Source: Microbacterium sp. | Lineage (GTDB): Bacteria; Actinomycetota; Actinomycetes; Actinomycetales; Microbacteriaceae | Assembly (NCBI RefSeq): GCF_031179285.1 | Contig: NZ_JAPSHY010000012.1 | Location: forward strand, 29,722 to 93,721 | Direction of reading: 5' to 3' | Length of the DNA stretch: 64,000 bases | The notes under the pieces: model-generated | What the model was told of the DNA's origin: nothing | Database searches by the model: none | What the model saw: the letters and a program-made list of their open reading frames with translations, nothing else | In this document: positions 32,536-40,309 of the stretch, one piece after another | Position numbering within the stretch: the first letter of the stretch is position 1 | How the letters are laid out: each line of letters starts with the position of its first letter | Position numbers and translations under genes: made by a program

Positions 32536-33198
32536 GTGCTCACGATCGCCCGCCGCCGTTCCAACGCCGCCTTCGCCCTCGCCGTGACGCTGCTCGCGGC
32601 GTTCCTCGTGCTGTTCTCACCGCAACCCGCATCGGCTCACGACAGCCTGGTCGCGTCGGATCCTGCGGCCGACACCACCGTCGAGACGCTGCCCGCCGCA
32701 CTCACCCTCACCTTCAGCGCGAAGCTCATCGACGGCGAGGGGGCGACGGAAGTGGTGGTCACCGACCCCGACGGCGCATCCGTCACCGACGGTCCCGCCA
32801 CCCTGGACGGCGCGATGGTCACTCAGCCGCTGGCCGCAACGGCGGATGCCGGCACCTATCACGTCATCTGGAAGGTGGTCTCCAGCGACGGCCACCCCAC
32901 CTCGGGTGAGTTCTCCTTCACCGTCGCGACGAGCACTGCCGGTGACGCGCCGACCGGGGATCCGACGCCGACGGCAACGCCGAGCGACGAAGCCACCACC
33001 CCGGCATCCTCGAGTGAACCGACGCCTTCGTCCTCGGACGGGACTCCGGCGGATGGCGACTCCTTCATGCGCGTGCTGCCCTGGATCATCGTCCTCATCG
33101 TCGGCGTCGCCGGCGTCGGCGCCCTCGTCGCCGTGCTCGTCGCGCGCGCCCGCAGAAAGGGCCCAGGCGCCGATTCCGACGCACCCGCAGAGGGATAG
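32536..33198 (+). CDS. CopC-domain secreted, membrane-tethered protein
   Basis: 220 residues. A signal peptide of about 34 residues (ending QPASA) is cleaved so that the mature protein would begin HDSLVASDPAAD, placing the N-terminal His used for Cu(II) binding in CopC proteins. The CopC beta-sandwich covers about 35-130 (YHVIWKVVSSDGHPTSGEFSF is diagnostic, with its own His). A Thr/Ser/Pro-rich linker leads to a membrane segment near the C-terminus. No copD is adjacent. The initiator is GTG. A copper or periplasmic redox role is inferred from the fold. Confidence 0.85.
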   Translation: MLTIARRRSNAAFALAVTLLAAFLVLFSPQPASAHDSLVASDPAADTTVETLPAALTLTFSAKLIDGEGATEVVVTDPDGASVTDGPATLDGAMVTQPLAATADAGTYHVIWKVVSSDGHPTSGEFSFTVATSTAGDAPTGDPTPTATPSDEATTPASSSEPTPSSSDGTPADGDSFMRVLPWIIVLIVGVAGVGALVAVLVARARRKGPGADSDAPAEG

Positions 33199-33207
33199 GC
33201 TTGAGGC

Positions 33208-34605
33208 ATGCCACATTACGATGTCGTCATCCTCGGTGCCGGTCCTGGTGGATACGTCGCCGCCGTTCGCAGCGCACAGCTCGGTCTGTCCACCGCCATC
33301 ATCGAGGAGAAGTACTGGGGCGGTGTATGCCTCAACGTCGGCTGCATCCCCTCCAAGGCGCTCCTGAAGAACGCGGAACTCGCGCACACCCTCAAGCACA
33401 AGGCCGATCTCTTCGGCATCTCGGGTGAGTTCACCCTCGACTACGGCAAGGCGTTCGATCGCAGCCGCGTCGTCGCGGACGGCCGCGTCAAGGGCATCCA
33501 CTTCCTCATGAAGAAGAACAAGGTGACCGAGTACGACGGCCGCGGCACCTTCACCGGCCCCAAGGCGATCTCCGTCGCCAAATCCGACGGATCGACCGAA
33601 GAGGTCACCTTCGACAACGTCATCATCGCCACCGGGTCGACCGTCCGACTGCTCCCCGGCGTCACCCTCAGCGAGAACGTCGTCACCTACGAGGAGCAGA
33701 TCCTCAGCCGCGAGCTTCCCGAGTCGATCGTCATCGTCGGGGCCGGACCCATCGGCATGGAGTTCGCCTATGTGATGACGAACTACGGCGTGAAGGTCAC
33801 GATCATCGAATTCCTCGACCGCGCCCTGCCCAACGAGGACGCGGACGTGTCGAAGGAGATCGCCAAGCAGTACAAGAACTACGGCGTCGAGATCCTCACC
33901 TCCACGAAGGTCGAGACCGTCGTCGACAACGGCTCGTCCGTCACCGTCACCTTCACGGGCAAGGACGGTCAGCAGAGTTCGATCGAGACCGGCAAGGTGC
34001 TCATGTCGATCGGCTTCGCACCCCGCGTCGAGGGATTCGGCCTCGACAAGACCGGTGTCGAGCTCACCGAGCGGGGCGCCATCGCCATCGACGATCACAT
34101 GCGCACCAACGTCGAGGGCATCTACGCGATCGGAGACGTCACCGCCAAGCTGCAGCTCGCGCACGTCGCCGAGGCCCAGGGCGTGGTGGCCGCCGAGACC
34201 ATCGGCAAGGCCGAGACCATGACGCTCGGCGACTACCGGATGATGCCGCGCGCGACGTTCTGCTCGCCGCAGGTGGCATCGTTCGGCCTCACCGAGCAGC
34301 AGGCGAAGGACGAGGGGCGCGAGATCAAGGTCTCCACCTTCCCGTTCATGGCCAACGGCAAGGCGCACGGGCTCGGCGAGCCGGTCGGCTTCGTCAAGCT
34401 CATCGCGGATGCCGAGCACCTCGAGCTCATCGGCGCGCACATGATCGGCCCCGACGTCTCCGAGCTCCTTCCCGAGCTGACGCTCGCGCAGAAGTGGGAC
34501 CTCACCGCCCTCGAACTCGCCCGGAACGTCCACACCCACCCGACGCTGTCCGAGGCTCTCCAGGAGGGCTTCCACGGTCTCGCCGGGCACATGATCAACT
34601 TCTGA
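33208..34605 (+). CDS. lpdA: Dihydrolipoyl dehydrogenase (E3)
   Basis: FAD/NAD flavoenzyme that reoxidises the lipoyl groups of 2-oxoacid dehydrogenases. [19 protein letters not shown] binds FAD, the redox disulfide is in [15 protein letters not shown], and the second dinucleotide fold is [15 protein letters not shown]. The C-terminal [12 protein letters not shown] holds the His-Glu catalytic dyad. Length 465. The start lies 9 bp after the CopC-like gene. Its functional link to GarA-regulated oxoglutarate dehydrogenase, encoded nearby, may be meaningful. Confidence 0.96.
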   Translation: MPHYDVVILGAGPGGYVAAVRSAQLGLSTAIIEEKYWGGVCLNVGCIPSKALLKNAELAHTLKHKADLFGISGEFTLDYGKAFDRSRVVADGRVKGIHFLMKKNKVTEYDGRGTFTGPKAISVAKSDGSTEEVTFDNVIIATGSTVRLLPGVTLSENVVTYEEQILSRELPESIVIVGAGPIGMEFAYVMTNYGVKVTIIEFLDRALPNEDADVSKEIAKQYKNYGVEILTSTKVETVVDNGSSVTVTFTGKDGQQSSIETGKVLMSIGFAPRVEGFGLDKTGVELTERGAIAIDDHMRTNVEGIYAIGDVTAKLQLAHVAEAQGVVAAETIGKAETMTLGDYRMMPRATFCSPQVASFGLTEQQAKDEGREIKVSTFPFMANGKAHGLGEPVGFVKLIADAEHLELIGAHMIGPDVSELLPELTLAQKWDLTALELARNVHTHPTLSEALQEGFHGLAGHMINF

Positions 34606-34620
34606 TCGACAACCTCGCAC

Positions 34621-34650
34621 GAAGGCCCGGCACACATGTGCCGGGCCTTC
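34621..34650. terminator. Bidirectional intrinsic terminator
   Basis: A perfect 14-bp stem GAAGGCCCGGCACA / TGTGCCGGGCCTTC with a 2-nt loop. It lies between lpdA and the convergent flavin monooxygenase gene, 5 bp before the latter's stop. Confidence 0.9.
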
Positions 34651-34655
34651 GTGCG

Positions 34656-35780
34656 TCAGATGCCCCGCATGGTGATGAGGCCGGCGGTCGCCGCTCGCAG
34701 CGGCCGAGTGCCCAGCAGACCGATGAGACCCTCGCGGCCTCGCAGCGGGACGCCGCCGGCCGGCATCCCCATCGCCATGTAGAACGCCGAACGGCGCTGC
34801 GCGGTGCGGGCGGAGCGGGCAGCACGTCGGTGGAACGCGCGAAGGTCGGGTTGGCGCCGCCCGATCTCTCGCCCGAGGGTTTCGGCGAGACGGGAGGCAT
34901 CGAGCCAGCCCAGGTTCATGCCCTGCCCGCCGATCGGGCTCACCTCGTGGGCGGCATCCCCCAACAGGACCACCCGCCCCCGCACTGACGCACGAGCGAG
35001 GTGCTGTGCGGCACGGAAGGCGGAGGGGATGACATCGCCCGCGATGACGGGGCTCGTCCCGATGCGCTCCTCGATCAGCAACCGGAATGCGGTGGCATCG
35101 ACCGGCGACGGATCCGACGCGCCGGTGCGCACCACCCACCGCCGCATCCCGCCCGGCAGCGGGAACGACTCCACCAGTCCGCCCGGTTCGCAGTACAGCT
35201 GGGCCCTGACGCCCGCGTCGGGGTCTGCAGCGTCCAGCATCGCGTACGACGACCATCCCGGCCTCCGCCGCCAGGGGATGCCCAGACTCTGGCGGATCGC
35301 GCTGTGCACGCCGTCGGCGGCGACGACGAGCGAGGCGGTGAGGTCGACCGAGCCGTCGGCCCGATCGACCGACACCCGCACGACATCACCCTCATCGCGC
35401 ACCGCCCGCACCTCGTGCCGGGAACGCAGGATCCCGACGTCCAGCTGTGCGAGCCGCTGCCGCAGCAGTGCATCGGTGCGCCGCTGGGGCAGCACCAGCA
35501 CGGGACGATCGTCGGTGAAGGTCAGCGACGCGAGGACCCGGCCTCGCGAACGCACCTCCCCGCCCTCGAGCCGGAGGGCCTCTCCCCTGACCGCCTCTCC
35601 GACCCCCGCTTCATCGAGCGCGTCCAACCCAGGGCGATGGATGCCGATCGCCCTGGTGCGGCCGTCTGCACCGTCTCGCCGCTCGCAGATCACGACGTCG
35701 AGGCCTCTCTCGGCGAGCAGACACCCCAGCAGCAGCCCGACAGGACCCGCACCGACGATGACGACGTCATGGTCGGGCAT
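34656..35780 (-). CDS. FAD-dependent monooxygenase of the type III PKS operon
   Basis: 374-residue class A flavoprotein hydroxylase. The N-terminal Rossmann motif is VVIVGAGPVGLLLGCLLAERG, the second FAD motif is VVLLGDAAHEVSPIGGQGMN, and LVVAADGVHSAIR is the DG motif. By analogy with SrsC of Streptomyces griseus it may hydroxylate an alkylresorcinol ring to a quinol or quinone. It is the third gene of an overlapping run, PKS, methyltransferase, monooxygenase, overlapping the methyltransferase by 14 bp. The fit to the pathway is inferred from position. Confidence 0.88.
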   Translation of the reverse strand: MPDHDVVIVGAGPVGLLLGCLLAERGLDVVICERRDGADGRTRAIGIHRPGLDALDEAGVGEAVRGEALRLEGGEVRSRGRVLASLTFTDDRPVLVLPQRRTDALLRQRLAQLDVGILRSRHEVRAVRDEGDVVRVSVDRADGSVDLTASLVVAADGVHSAIRQSLGIPWRRRPGWSSYAMLDAADPDAGVRAQLYCEPGGLVESFPLPGGMRRWVVRTGASDPSPVDATAFRLLIEERIGTSPVIAGDVIPSAFRAAQHLARASVRGRVVLLGDAAHEVSPIGGQGMNLGWLDASRLAETLGREIGRRQPDLRAFHRRAARSARTAQRRSAFYMAMGMPAGGVPLRGREGLIGLLGTRPLRAATAGLITMRGI

Positions 35781-36489
35781 CGGCGTCGTCCCATCGCAGC
35801 TCGAGGCGGGAGGGGACTCCGCGACGCACCGTCCACCCCGGCGGCGCCGCGGCTGCCAGCTCGGCCGCGGTGTACGAACGGCGGATGCTGGTGAGACCGT
35901 CGTCCCGGATGAAGGATCCGGCGAGCAGGTTGCGCGCGAACGGCCATGTCGCCGCGGCGAACAGCAGGTAGGCGGCCCTGCTGCGTTCGATGTCCTGATG
36001 GAGCACGAGTCCGTCCTCGTCGACGAGCCGACGCGAGTCCGCCAGCAGCGCCTGGAGCTCGGTGCCGTTCAGATGATGAAGGAGGTGGTTCGAGACGATG
36101 ACGTCGTACTTCTCCCCTTCCCGCACGAGATCGGTTGTCAGGGCACTGCGATACCTCACCCCGGCGCCGCCGTCATGGGCCGCCGCCCACCGCGTCGCCC
36201 GATCGTCCGCATCAAGAGCGGTGATGTCGGCGACCAGCCCGTCGCGCGACAGGGAGGCAGCCAGCAGACGGCACAGATCGCCACCGCCGGAGCCCACGTC
36301 GAGCACGCGGATCCGCCCGGTTCTGGCGCGGGGGCGGATGTCGCGCCGGTAGATCAGCCCGGGGCGAGAGACCGCAGCATTGACCAGCCGGAACCGCCGA
36401 TAGGTCTTCTCCAGCATCGCCCGATCCGCACCGGGGTCATCCATCAGCTCACTGGCCCCGGCGGCGCGGGTGGAGAGGTCAGGCGACAT
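35767..36489 (-). CDS. Class I SAM-dependent methyltransferase (PKS tailoring)
   Basis: 240 residues. Motif I is IRVLDVGSGGGDLCRLLA and the acidic motif II is ITALDADDR; YDVIVSNHLLHHL is the motif IV region. N-terminal residues MLEKTYRRFRLVNAAVSRPG resemble small-molecule methyltransferases found with type III PKS genes in actinobacteria. It probably methylates the PKS product (O- or C-methylation cannot be told). It is unrelated to the isoprenylcysteine-type methyltransferase SrsB/BpsB found in some of these operons. It overlaps the PKS stop by 11 bp. Confidence 0.85.
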   Translation of the reverse strand: MSPDLSTRAAGASELMDDPGADRAMLEKTYRRFRLVNAAVSRPGLIYRRDIRPRARTGRIRVLDVGSGGGDLCRLLAASLSRDGLVADITALDADDRATRWAAAHDGGAGVRYRSALTTDLVREGEKYDVIVSNHLLHHLNGTELQALLADSRRLVDEDGLVLHQDIERSRAAYLLFAAATWPFARNLLAGSFIRDDGLTSIRRSYTAAELAAAAPPGWTVRRGVPSRLELRWDDADARP

Positions 36490-37639
36490 GGCTCCCCGGC
36501 GCGACGACGGTCAGCAGCGCGCTCTCGGCGGTGAGACCCGGTCCGAACGCCATGGCGGCCACCCGGTCGCCGTCCTCGGCGCCGTCGTCGAGGATCCTCT
36601 TCATCACGAAGAGGATTGTCGCGCTGGACATGTTGCCGTTCTCGCGCAGCGTCTCCCTCGCCGGATGCAGTTGCCCGTCCGTCAGATCGAACTTCTCCTG
36701 CACTCGGTCGAGGATGCTGCGACCGCCCGGATGGATCGCCCAGTGCTCTACGGCCTGTCCGATCGCGCCCTCCTCGAACGCCGCGGCGAGCTCCGGCTCC
36801 CGGTAGAGCGGACGCAGCGCATCGTGGATGTTCTCCCCGATGATCTGCGGCACGGCCGTGGACAGGATCATCTCGAACCCGCTGTCGCCGATCGTCCACG
36901 CCATGTCCTTCTTGCCGTCGGGGACGATCGCGGTGTGGAAGCGATCGAGCCGGAGCCCCGGCACATCCGAGTCGAACGTGCGCGCGGTGACGATGCCCGC
37001 CGCTGCGCCGTCGGCGAAGAGCGAGGAGGCGACGATCGTGTCCGGGTCCTCCGAGGAGCGCAGGTGCAGGGTGCACAGCTCGACGCTCACCACCAGCACG
37101 ACAGCGTCGGGGTCGGCCGCGCAGAACTGGCCCGCGGCACGCAGCGCCGGCATCGAGGCGTAGCAGCCCATGAATCCGAGGTGGTACCGCTGCACGCTGT
37201 CGGCGAGACCGAGGGCACGGACGATCTCGTAATCCGGGCCCGGGGCGTGGAACCCGGTGCACGACACCGTGACCACATGCGTGACGTCGGCGGCATCGAC
37301 GTCCGGGTCGGCATCGAGCGCACGGCGGGCGGCCTCGACGAAGAGCTTCATCGCCTCGCGCGCGTAGACCTCGTTCCTCGTCTTCGTCCCCGGGGCGAGC
37401 AGCTCACCCGATGCGCGATCGAAGAACACCGGAGAGGACGAGTCGGCCGTCAGCGACAGTTCGTCCAGGACGGTGTGCCGGGTGTCGATGCCCGAGACGT
37501 TGAACGAGGTCGCCACGATCCGCTTCGCCAGTCGCCCGAGATCCGGCTGAGCGGCGAAGACGTCGCGTACCTCCTCCTGGACGAGAAGAGTGTCTGGGAC
37601 GAGGGTCTGCAGGGACCGGAGCACGGCGGGCGGCGTCAT
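36479..37639 (-). CDS. Type III polyketide synthase (chalcone/stilbene synthase family)
   Basis: About 386 residues. The catalytic cysteine is in VTVSCTGFHAPGPDYEIVRA, the catalytic His in HWAIHPGGRSILD, and the Asn in RENGNMSSATILFV, so the Cys-His-Asn triad is complete. HLGFMGCYASMPALR is a family signature. It extends an acyl-CoA starter with malonyl-CoA, probably to alkylresorcinols or alkylpyrones. I chose ATG 37639 (MTPPAVLRS); the track start is a TTG at 37651. It opens an operon with a methyltransferase and a flavin monooxygenase. The product cannot be predicted from sequence alone. Confidence 0.93.
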   Translation of the reverse strand: MTPPAVLRSLQTLVPDTLLVQEEVRDVFAAQPDLGRLAKRIVATSFNVSGIDTRHTVLDELSLTADSSSPVFFDRASGELLAPGTKTRNEVYAREAMKLFVEAARRALDADPDVDAADVTHVVTVSCTGFHAPGPDYEIVRALGLADSVQRYHLGFMGCYASMPALRAAGQFCAADPDAVVLVVSVELCTLHLRSSEDPDTIVASSLFADGAAAGIVTARTFDSDVPGLRLDRFHTAIVPDGKKDMAWTIGDSGFEMILSTAVPQIIGENIHDALRPLYREPELAAAFEEGAIGQAVEHWAIHPGGRSILDRVQEKFDLTDGQLHPARETLRENGNMSSATILFVMKRILDDGAEDGDRVAAMAFGPGLTAESALLTVVAPGSHVA

Positions 37640-37711
37640 GCTGTCACTCAAGCATCGGGTCGCACCTCGCGGAAGGGGGTTGCGCGTTGATCCCGATCTC
37701 TGAGAACGCGG

Positions 37712-38326
37712 TCAGACGCCCAGAGCGCGGGCGAGCTTCGAACCCGATGCCGAATCGCGACCGCCCGCCGCACGGATCGCACGCTCGGCAGCGGAGAAGA
37801 ACGCCTCGCGGCCCTCGGCATCCGCCGGAGCGGCCGGTCCCAGCTCCAGCTCCCATTCGCGCCATTCGCGCTGGCGCCCCGTGCGCAGATCCGTGGCGCG
37901 AACGTGATCGTCGACGAACTCCGCGACGACGCCGTCCGGGCCGGGGAGCAGGTACGCGGTCCGGTCGTTCTCGATGCGCGCGAGCGGAACGAGCGGCAGA
38001 GCGGTCCAGCGCGAGATCGCCGCGACGACCGCCTCCGGCACGCCGTCGTCATCGCCGAGGGGCCAGCCGAGCTCGAGGCGTCCGTCGCCCTCCTTGGGTC
38101 CCTTGACATGCCAGCCGGCGTCCGGTCCTCCGGTGCGGCGCCGCAGAGCCACGCCCGAACGCGAGAGGGCGCCGTCGACGGTGTCCAGGTACCGGGCATC
38201 GAGAGCGCGCGGCTCTCCTGCCGTCACGGCCTCGACGCCGGGGATCGCGTCCCAGTCCGGCAGCGGGGTGGCCGCATCGACGTCGTACTTGCGCTCGACC
38301 TCGACCGATCTGGTCGGTTCAGTCAT
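37712..38326 (-). CDS. CYTH-domain triphosphatase-like protein
   Basis: 204 residues. VEVERKYDVD at the N-terminus is the ExExK signature of the CYTH superfamily (adenylyl cyclase class IV, thiamine triphosphatase, inorganic triphosphatase). RYLDTVDGALSRSGVALRRR and the Glu-rich strand REWELELG provide further metal and phosphate ligands. It is likely to hydrolyse tripolyphosphate or a nucleoside triphosphate analogue; the substrate is not visible. ATG 38326 starts 8 bp inside the preceding small gene. The longer track ORF starts in a non-homologous region. Confidence 0.85.
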   Translation of the reverse strand: MTEPTRSVEVERKYDVDAATPLPDWDAIPGVEAVTAGEPRALDARYLDTVDGALSRSGVALRRRTGGPDAGWHVKGPKEGDGRLELGWPLGDDDGVPEAVVAAISRWTALPLVPLARIENDRTAYLLPGPDGVVAEFVDDHVRATDLRTGRQREWREWELELGPAAPADAEGREAFFSAAERAIRAAGGRDSASGSKLARALGV

Positions 38327-38531
38327 CGCTGGGGTTGATGTCCTCGAGAGACTCGTCGAACCAGTAGTCGACCTCGGTGGGTCCGTCCTGCGTGCCGGTG
38401 TTCTGCGGCTCACCGCGGCGGTGATACACCACCTGCGTCTCGCTGTAGGGGACGATCAGCTTGTCGTCCGCGTCGCCGAGGGGGATGATCTGCCCGTCGA
38501 GGGGGCCGCCGTGAAGTCGTGCGAGTGCCAT
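38319..38531 (-). CDS. Conserved small protein of unknown function
   Basis: 70 residues, MALARLHGGPLDGQIIPLGD at the start and an acidic tail (ESLEDINPSDD). No transmembrane segment, signal peptide or cysteine. It overlaps the CYTH gene by 8 bp, so it is probably co-translated with it. The opening HGGPLDGQ occurs in short actinobacterial proteins of unknown function as far as I recall. I do not recognise a function. Confidence 0.7.
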   Translation of the reverse strand: MALARLHGGPLDGQIIPLGDADDKLIVPYSETQVVYHRRGEPQNTGTQDGPTEVDYWFDESLEDINPSDD

Positions 38532-38577
38532 GTGCTCACCCTAGCGCCGCATCATGGGCGGCGGGACGAGCGAGCAC

Positions 38578-39048
38578 TCAGGCGGCCGCGACGCCCAGCA
38601 CGGCTCCGACGATCATCCACGGCCCGAAGGCGATGCGCGTCGACCGGTCGGCGCGCCGGAGCGCCATCAGGATCAGCGCGTAGAGGGCGCCGAGGACGAA
38701 GGCGGATGCCGCGCCGACGGCCAGCGCCTGCCAGCCGTGCCGGCCCAGCACGAGTCCGATGACCGCGGCGAGCTTCACGTCACCGCCGCCCATCCCGTCG
38801 CGGCTCACCAGTCGCAGTGCGGCGTAGAACCCGCCGAGGATCAGCATGCCGAGCAGAGCGCCGATCAGCGGGCCGGTGCGAGCCGTCAACAGCGCCTCCA
38901 GTATCACGAGAGCGAGCAGGGCCGCCAGCGTGGGCAGCACGATCCGGTTCGGCAGACGGTGGGTGCGCGCATCGATGACGATGAGCCAGGTGCCGATGCC
39001 GAGCAGCGCGATCTGCACGATCACGATGATCACGGCGTGGACGGTCAT
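38578..39048 (-). CDS. A24-family prepilin peptidase-like protein
   Basis: 156 residues, with about five or six membrane segments. WLIVIDARTHRLPNRIV holds the first catalytic Asp and DGMGGGDVKLAA the second (GxGD), as in type IV prepilin and flagellin signal peptidases. It lacks the N-terminal methylase cysteine domain, so it is the short TadV/CpaA-like form. No pilin or Tad genes are in the window; it may serve a tad locus elsewhere. Confidence 0.85.
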   Translation of the reverse strand: MTVHAVIIVIVQIALLGIGTWLIVIDARTHRLPNRIVLPTLAALLALVILEALLTARTGPLIGALLGMLILGGFYAALRLVSRDGMGGGDVKLAAVIGLVLGRHGWQALAVGAASAFVLGALYALILMALRRADRSTRIAFGPWMIVGAVLGVAAA

Positions 39049-39112
39049 GGGGCAAGGCTAGGAGATGGCGTTCCGAGGCGTGATGGGCCTGTGGAGAACT
39101 CCTCCGCAGCGG

Positions 39113-39403
39113 TCAGAGATCGATGATGTCGAGATCGACCGTGACGACGTCACCCTCTGCGATCGACTGCTCCTGACGTATCGCCTTCTTCAGCGGCAGC
39201 ACGAAGGCGCCGTCGCTGAAGAAGATCGAGGTGGGCCAGATCGAGGAGCCGATCCGCGCGCGGACCCGGAGCGAGCCGAATCCCCGCGGTGGTGACGGAA
39301 GCTCTCGCAGTTCGAGGGAGAGCTCTTCGGGCATCGTCGCGAAGAACCACGATTCGACGCGTTTGTCCCAGCGCGTCACGACGCTGTCGAACTCGATCTG
39401 CAT
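39113..39403 (-). CDS. DUF1905 domain protein
   Basis: 96 residues with RVESWFFATMPEELSLEL and FGSLRVRARIGSSIWPTSIF, the features of DUF1905 proteins, small beta-barrel-like domains of unknown function that often carry YdeI/OmpD-associated partners. It has no signal peptide. It lies next to the mutasome promoter on the opposite strand, about 100 bp from the LexA box. Confidence 0.8.
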   Translation of the reverse strand: MQIEFDSVVTRWDKRVESWFFATMPEELSLELRELPSPPRGFGSLRVRARIGSSIWPTSIFFSDGAFVLPLKKAIRQEQSIAEGDVVTVDLDIIDL

Positions 39404-39494
39404 GTCGACAGCGTATCGATCGGGGTGGACACCACGATCCGCGCGTCGTCGGTCGAGCGATGTCCGATGTACGAATTAGCGTCAGCAGCGCAGC

Positions 39495-39523
39495 TTGCTT
39501 TATTCGAATATATCTTCGAGAAT
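39495..39523 (+). promoter_or_regulatory. LexA-controlled promoter of imuA'-imuB-dnaE2
   Basis: TCGAATATATCTTCGA (39504-39519) matches the actinobacterial SOS box TCGAAC-N4-GTTCGA in all five outer bases of both arms. It lies between a possible -35 TTGCTT (39495) and a possible -10 GAGAAT (39518) spaced 17 bp. Such a promoter would start transcription at about 39530, at or next to the ATG of imuA'. LexA binding is inferred from the box and the mutasome context. Confidence 0.82.
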
Positions 39524-39529
39524 GGATGC

Positions 39530-40309
39530 ATGGGGATCGGGCTCGATGCAGTGACCGCGCTCTCTCCGGCTGGCGACTCCCGCGCCGGAGAGGTGCTCCG
39601 GCTGCGCCGGGAGATCAGCAGGATGCAGCGACGCCGCAGCGACCTTCCCCTCCTCCCCCTCGATCCTGCACTGACCGCCATCCTCCCCGACGAGGGGCTG
39701 CAGGCCGGCACCGCCTACACGGTGTCCTCCTCACCGAGCCTCGTGCTGGCCTTGCTGAGCGCCGCGTCGCAGAAGGGGCTCTGGTGCGCCGTCATCGGCA
39801 TGCCGACGCTGGGCGTCGAGGCCGCCGCCGCGTTCGGCATCGACCTCTCGCGACTGATCCTCGTCCCCGAACCCGGCGAGCGCTGGATGGCGGTGACGTC
39901 CGCGCTCTCCGAGGTGGTGCCGCTCATCGCCGTGCATCCGGGCGGCCGGATGCGCGATGCCGACGTCTCCCGGCTGAATGCCCGACTGCGCGACCGCGGA
40001 TGCACGCTGCTGGTCACCGCCGCCTGGCCGCAGAGCGAGGGGACGATCCGCGTCCACGACCCCCATTGGCATGGCCTCGGCGCCGGGTGGGGGCTGCTCT
40101 CGGACTGCACGGTGACGGTGACGGCGCAGACCAGGCATATGCCGGTGCCGTCGAGCGTTCGGGTGAGGCTTCCCGGCAGCCAGGGCGCGATCGAGCCGGT
40201 GGCCGCGGAGCTCACCGCCCTCCCCTCGCTCACCGACACCCCCTCCTCCCTTCCTGCTGAGACCGCGGCACGTCCGGTGGAGATCTCCCGATGGGCGGCG
40301 GCAGGATGA
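39530..40309 (+). CDS. imuA': ImuA', RecA-like mutasome accessory protein
   Basis: First gene of the SOS mutagenesis cassette. About 259 residues with weak similarity to RecA and SulA: RAGEVLRLRREISRMQRRRS at the N-terminus and a Walker-less core. ImuA' with ImuB recruits DnaE2 to lesions through the beta clamp (mycobacterial work). The start is uncertain: in-frame ATG 39530 lies only 11 bp after the LexA box, GTG 39551 is possible, and the track start 39425 would put the LexA box inside the gene. Stop and imuB start overlap (ATGA). Confidence 0.85.
   Translation: MGIGLDAVTALSPAGDSRAGEVLRLRREISRMQRRRSDLPLLPLDPALTAILPDEGLQAGTAYTVSSSPSLVLALLSAASQKGLWCAVIGMPTLGVEAAAAFGIDLSRLILVPEPGERWMAVTSALSEVVPLIAVHPGGRMRDADVSRLNARLRDRGCTLLVTAAWPQSEGTIRVHDPHWHGLGAGWGLLSDCTVTVTAQTRHMPVPSSVRVRLPGSQGAIEPVAAELTALPSLTDTPSSLPAETAARPVEISRWAAAG

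Noticed and set aside
32617-35256. 879-residue minus-strand ORF
   Set aside because: Spans two opposite-strand genes (CopC-like and lpdA) and a terminator; no motif.
39425-39529. Upstream extension of imuA' to the GTG at 39425
   Set aside because: Would place the LexA box and promoter inside the gene; residues are not like ImuA'.
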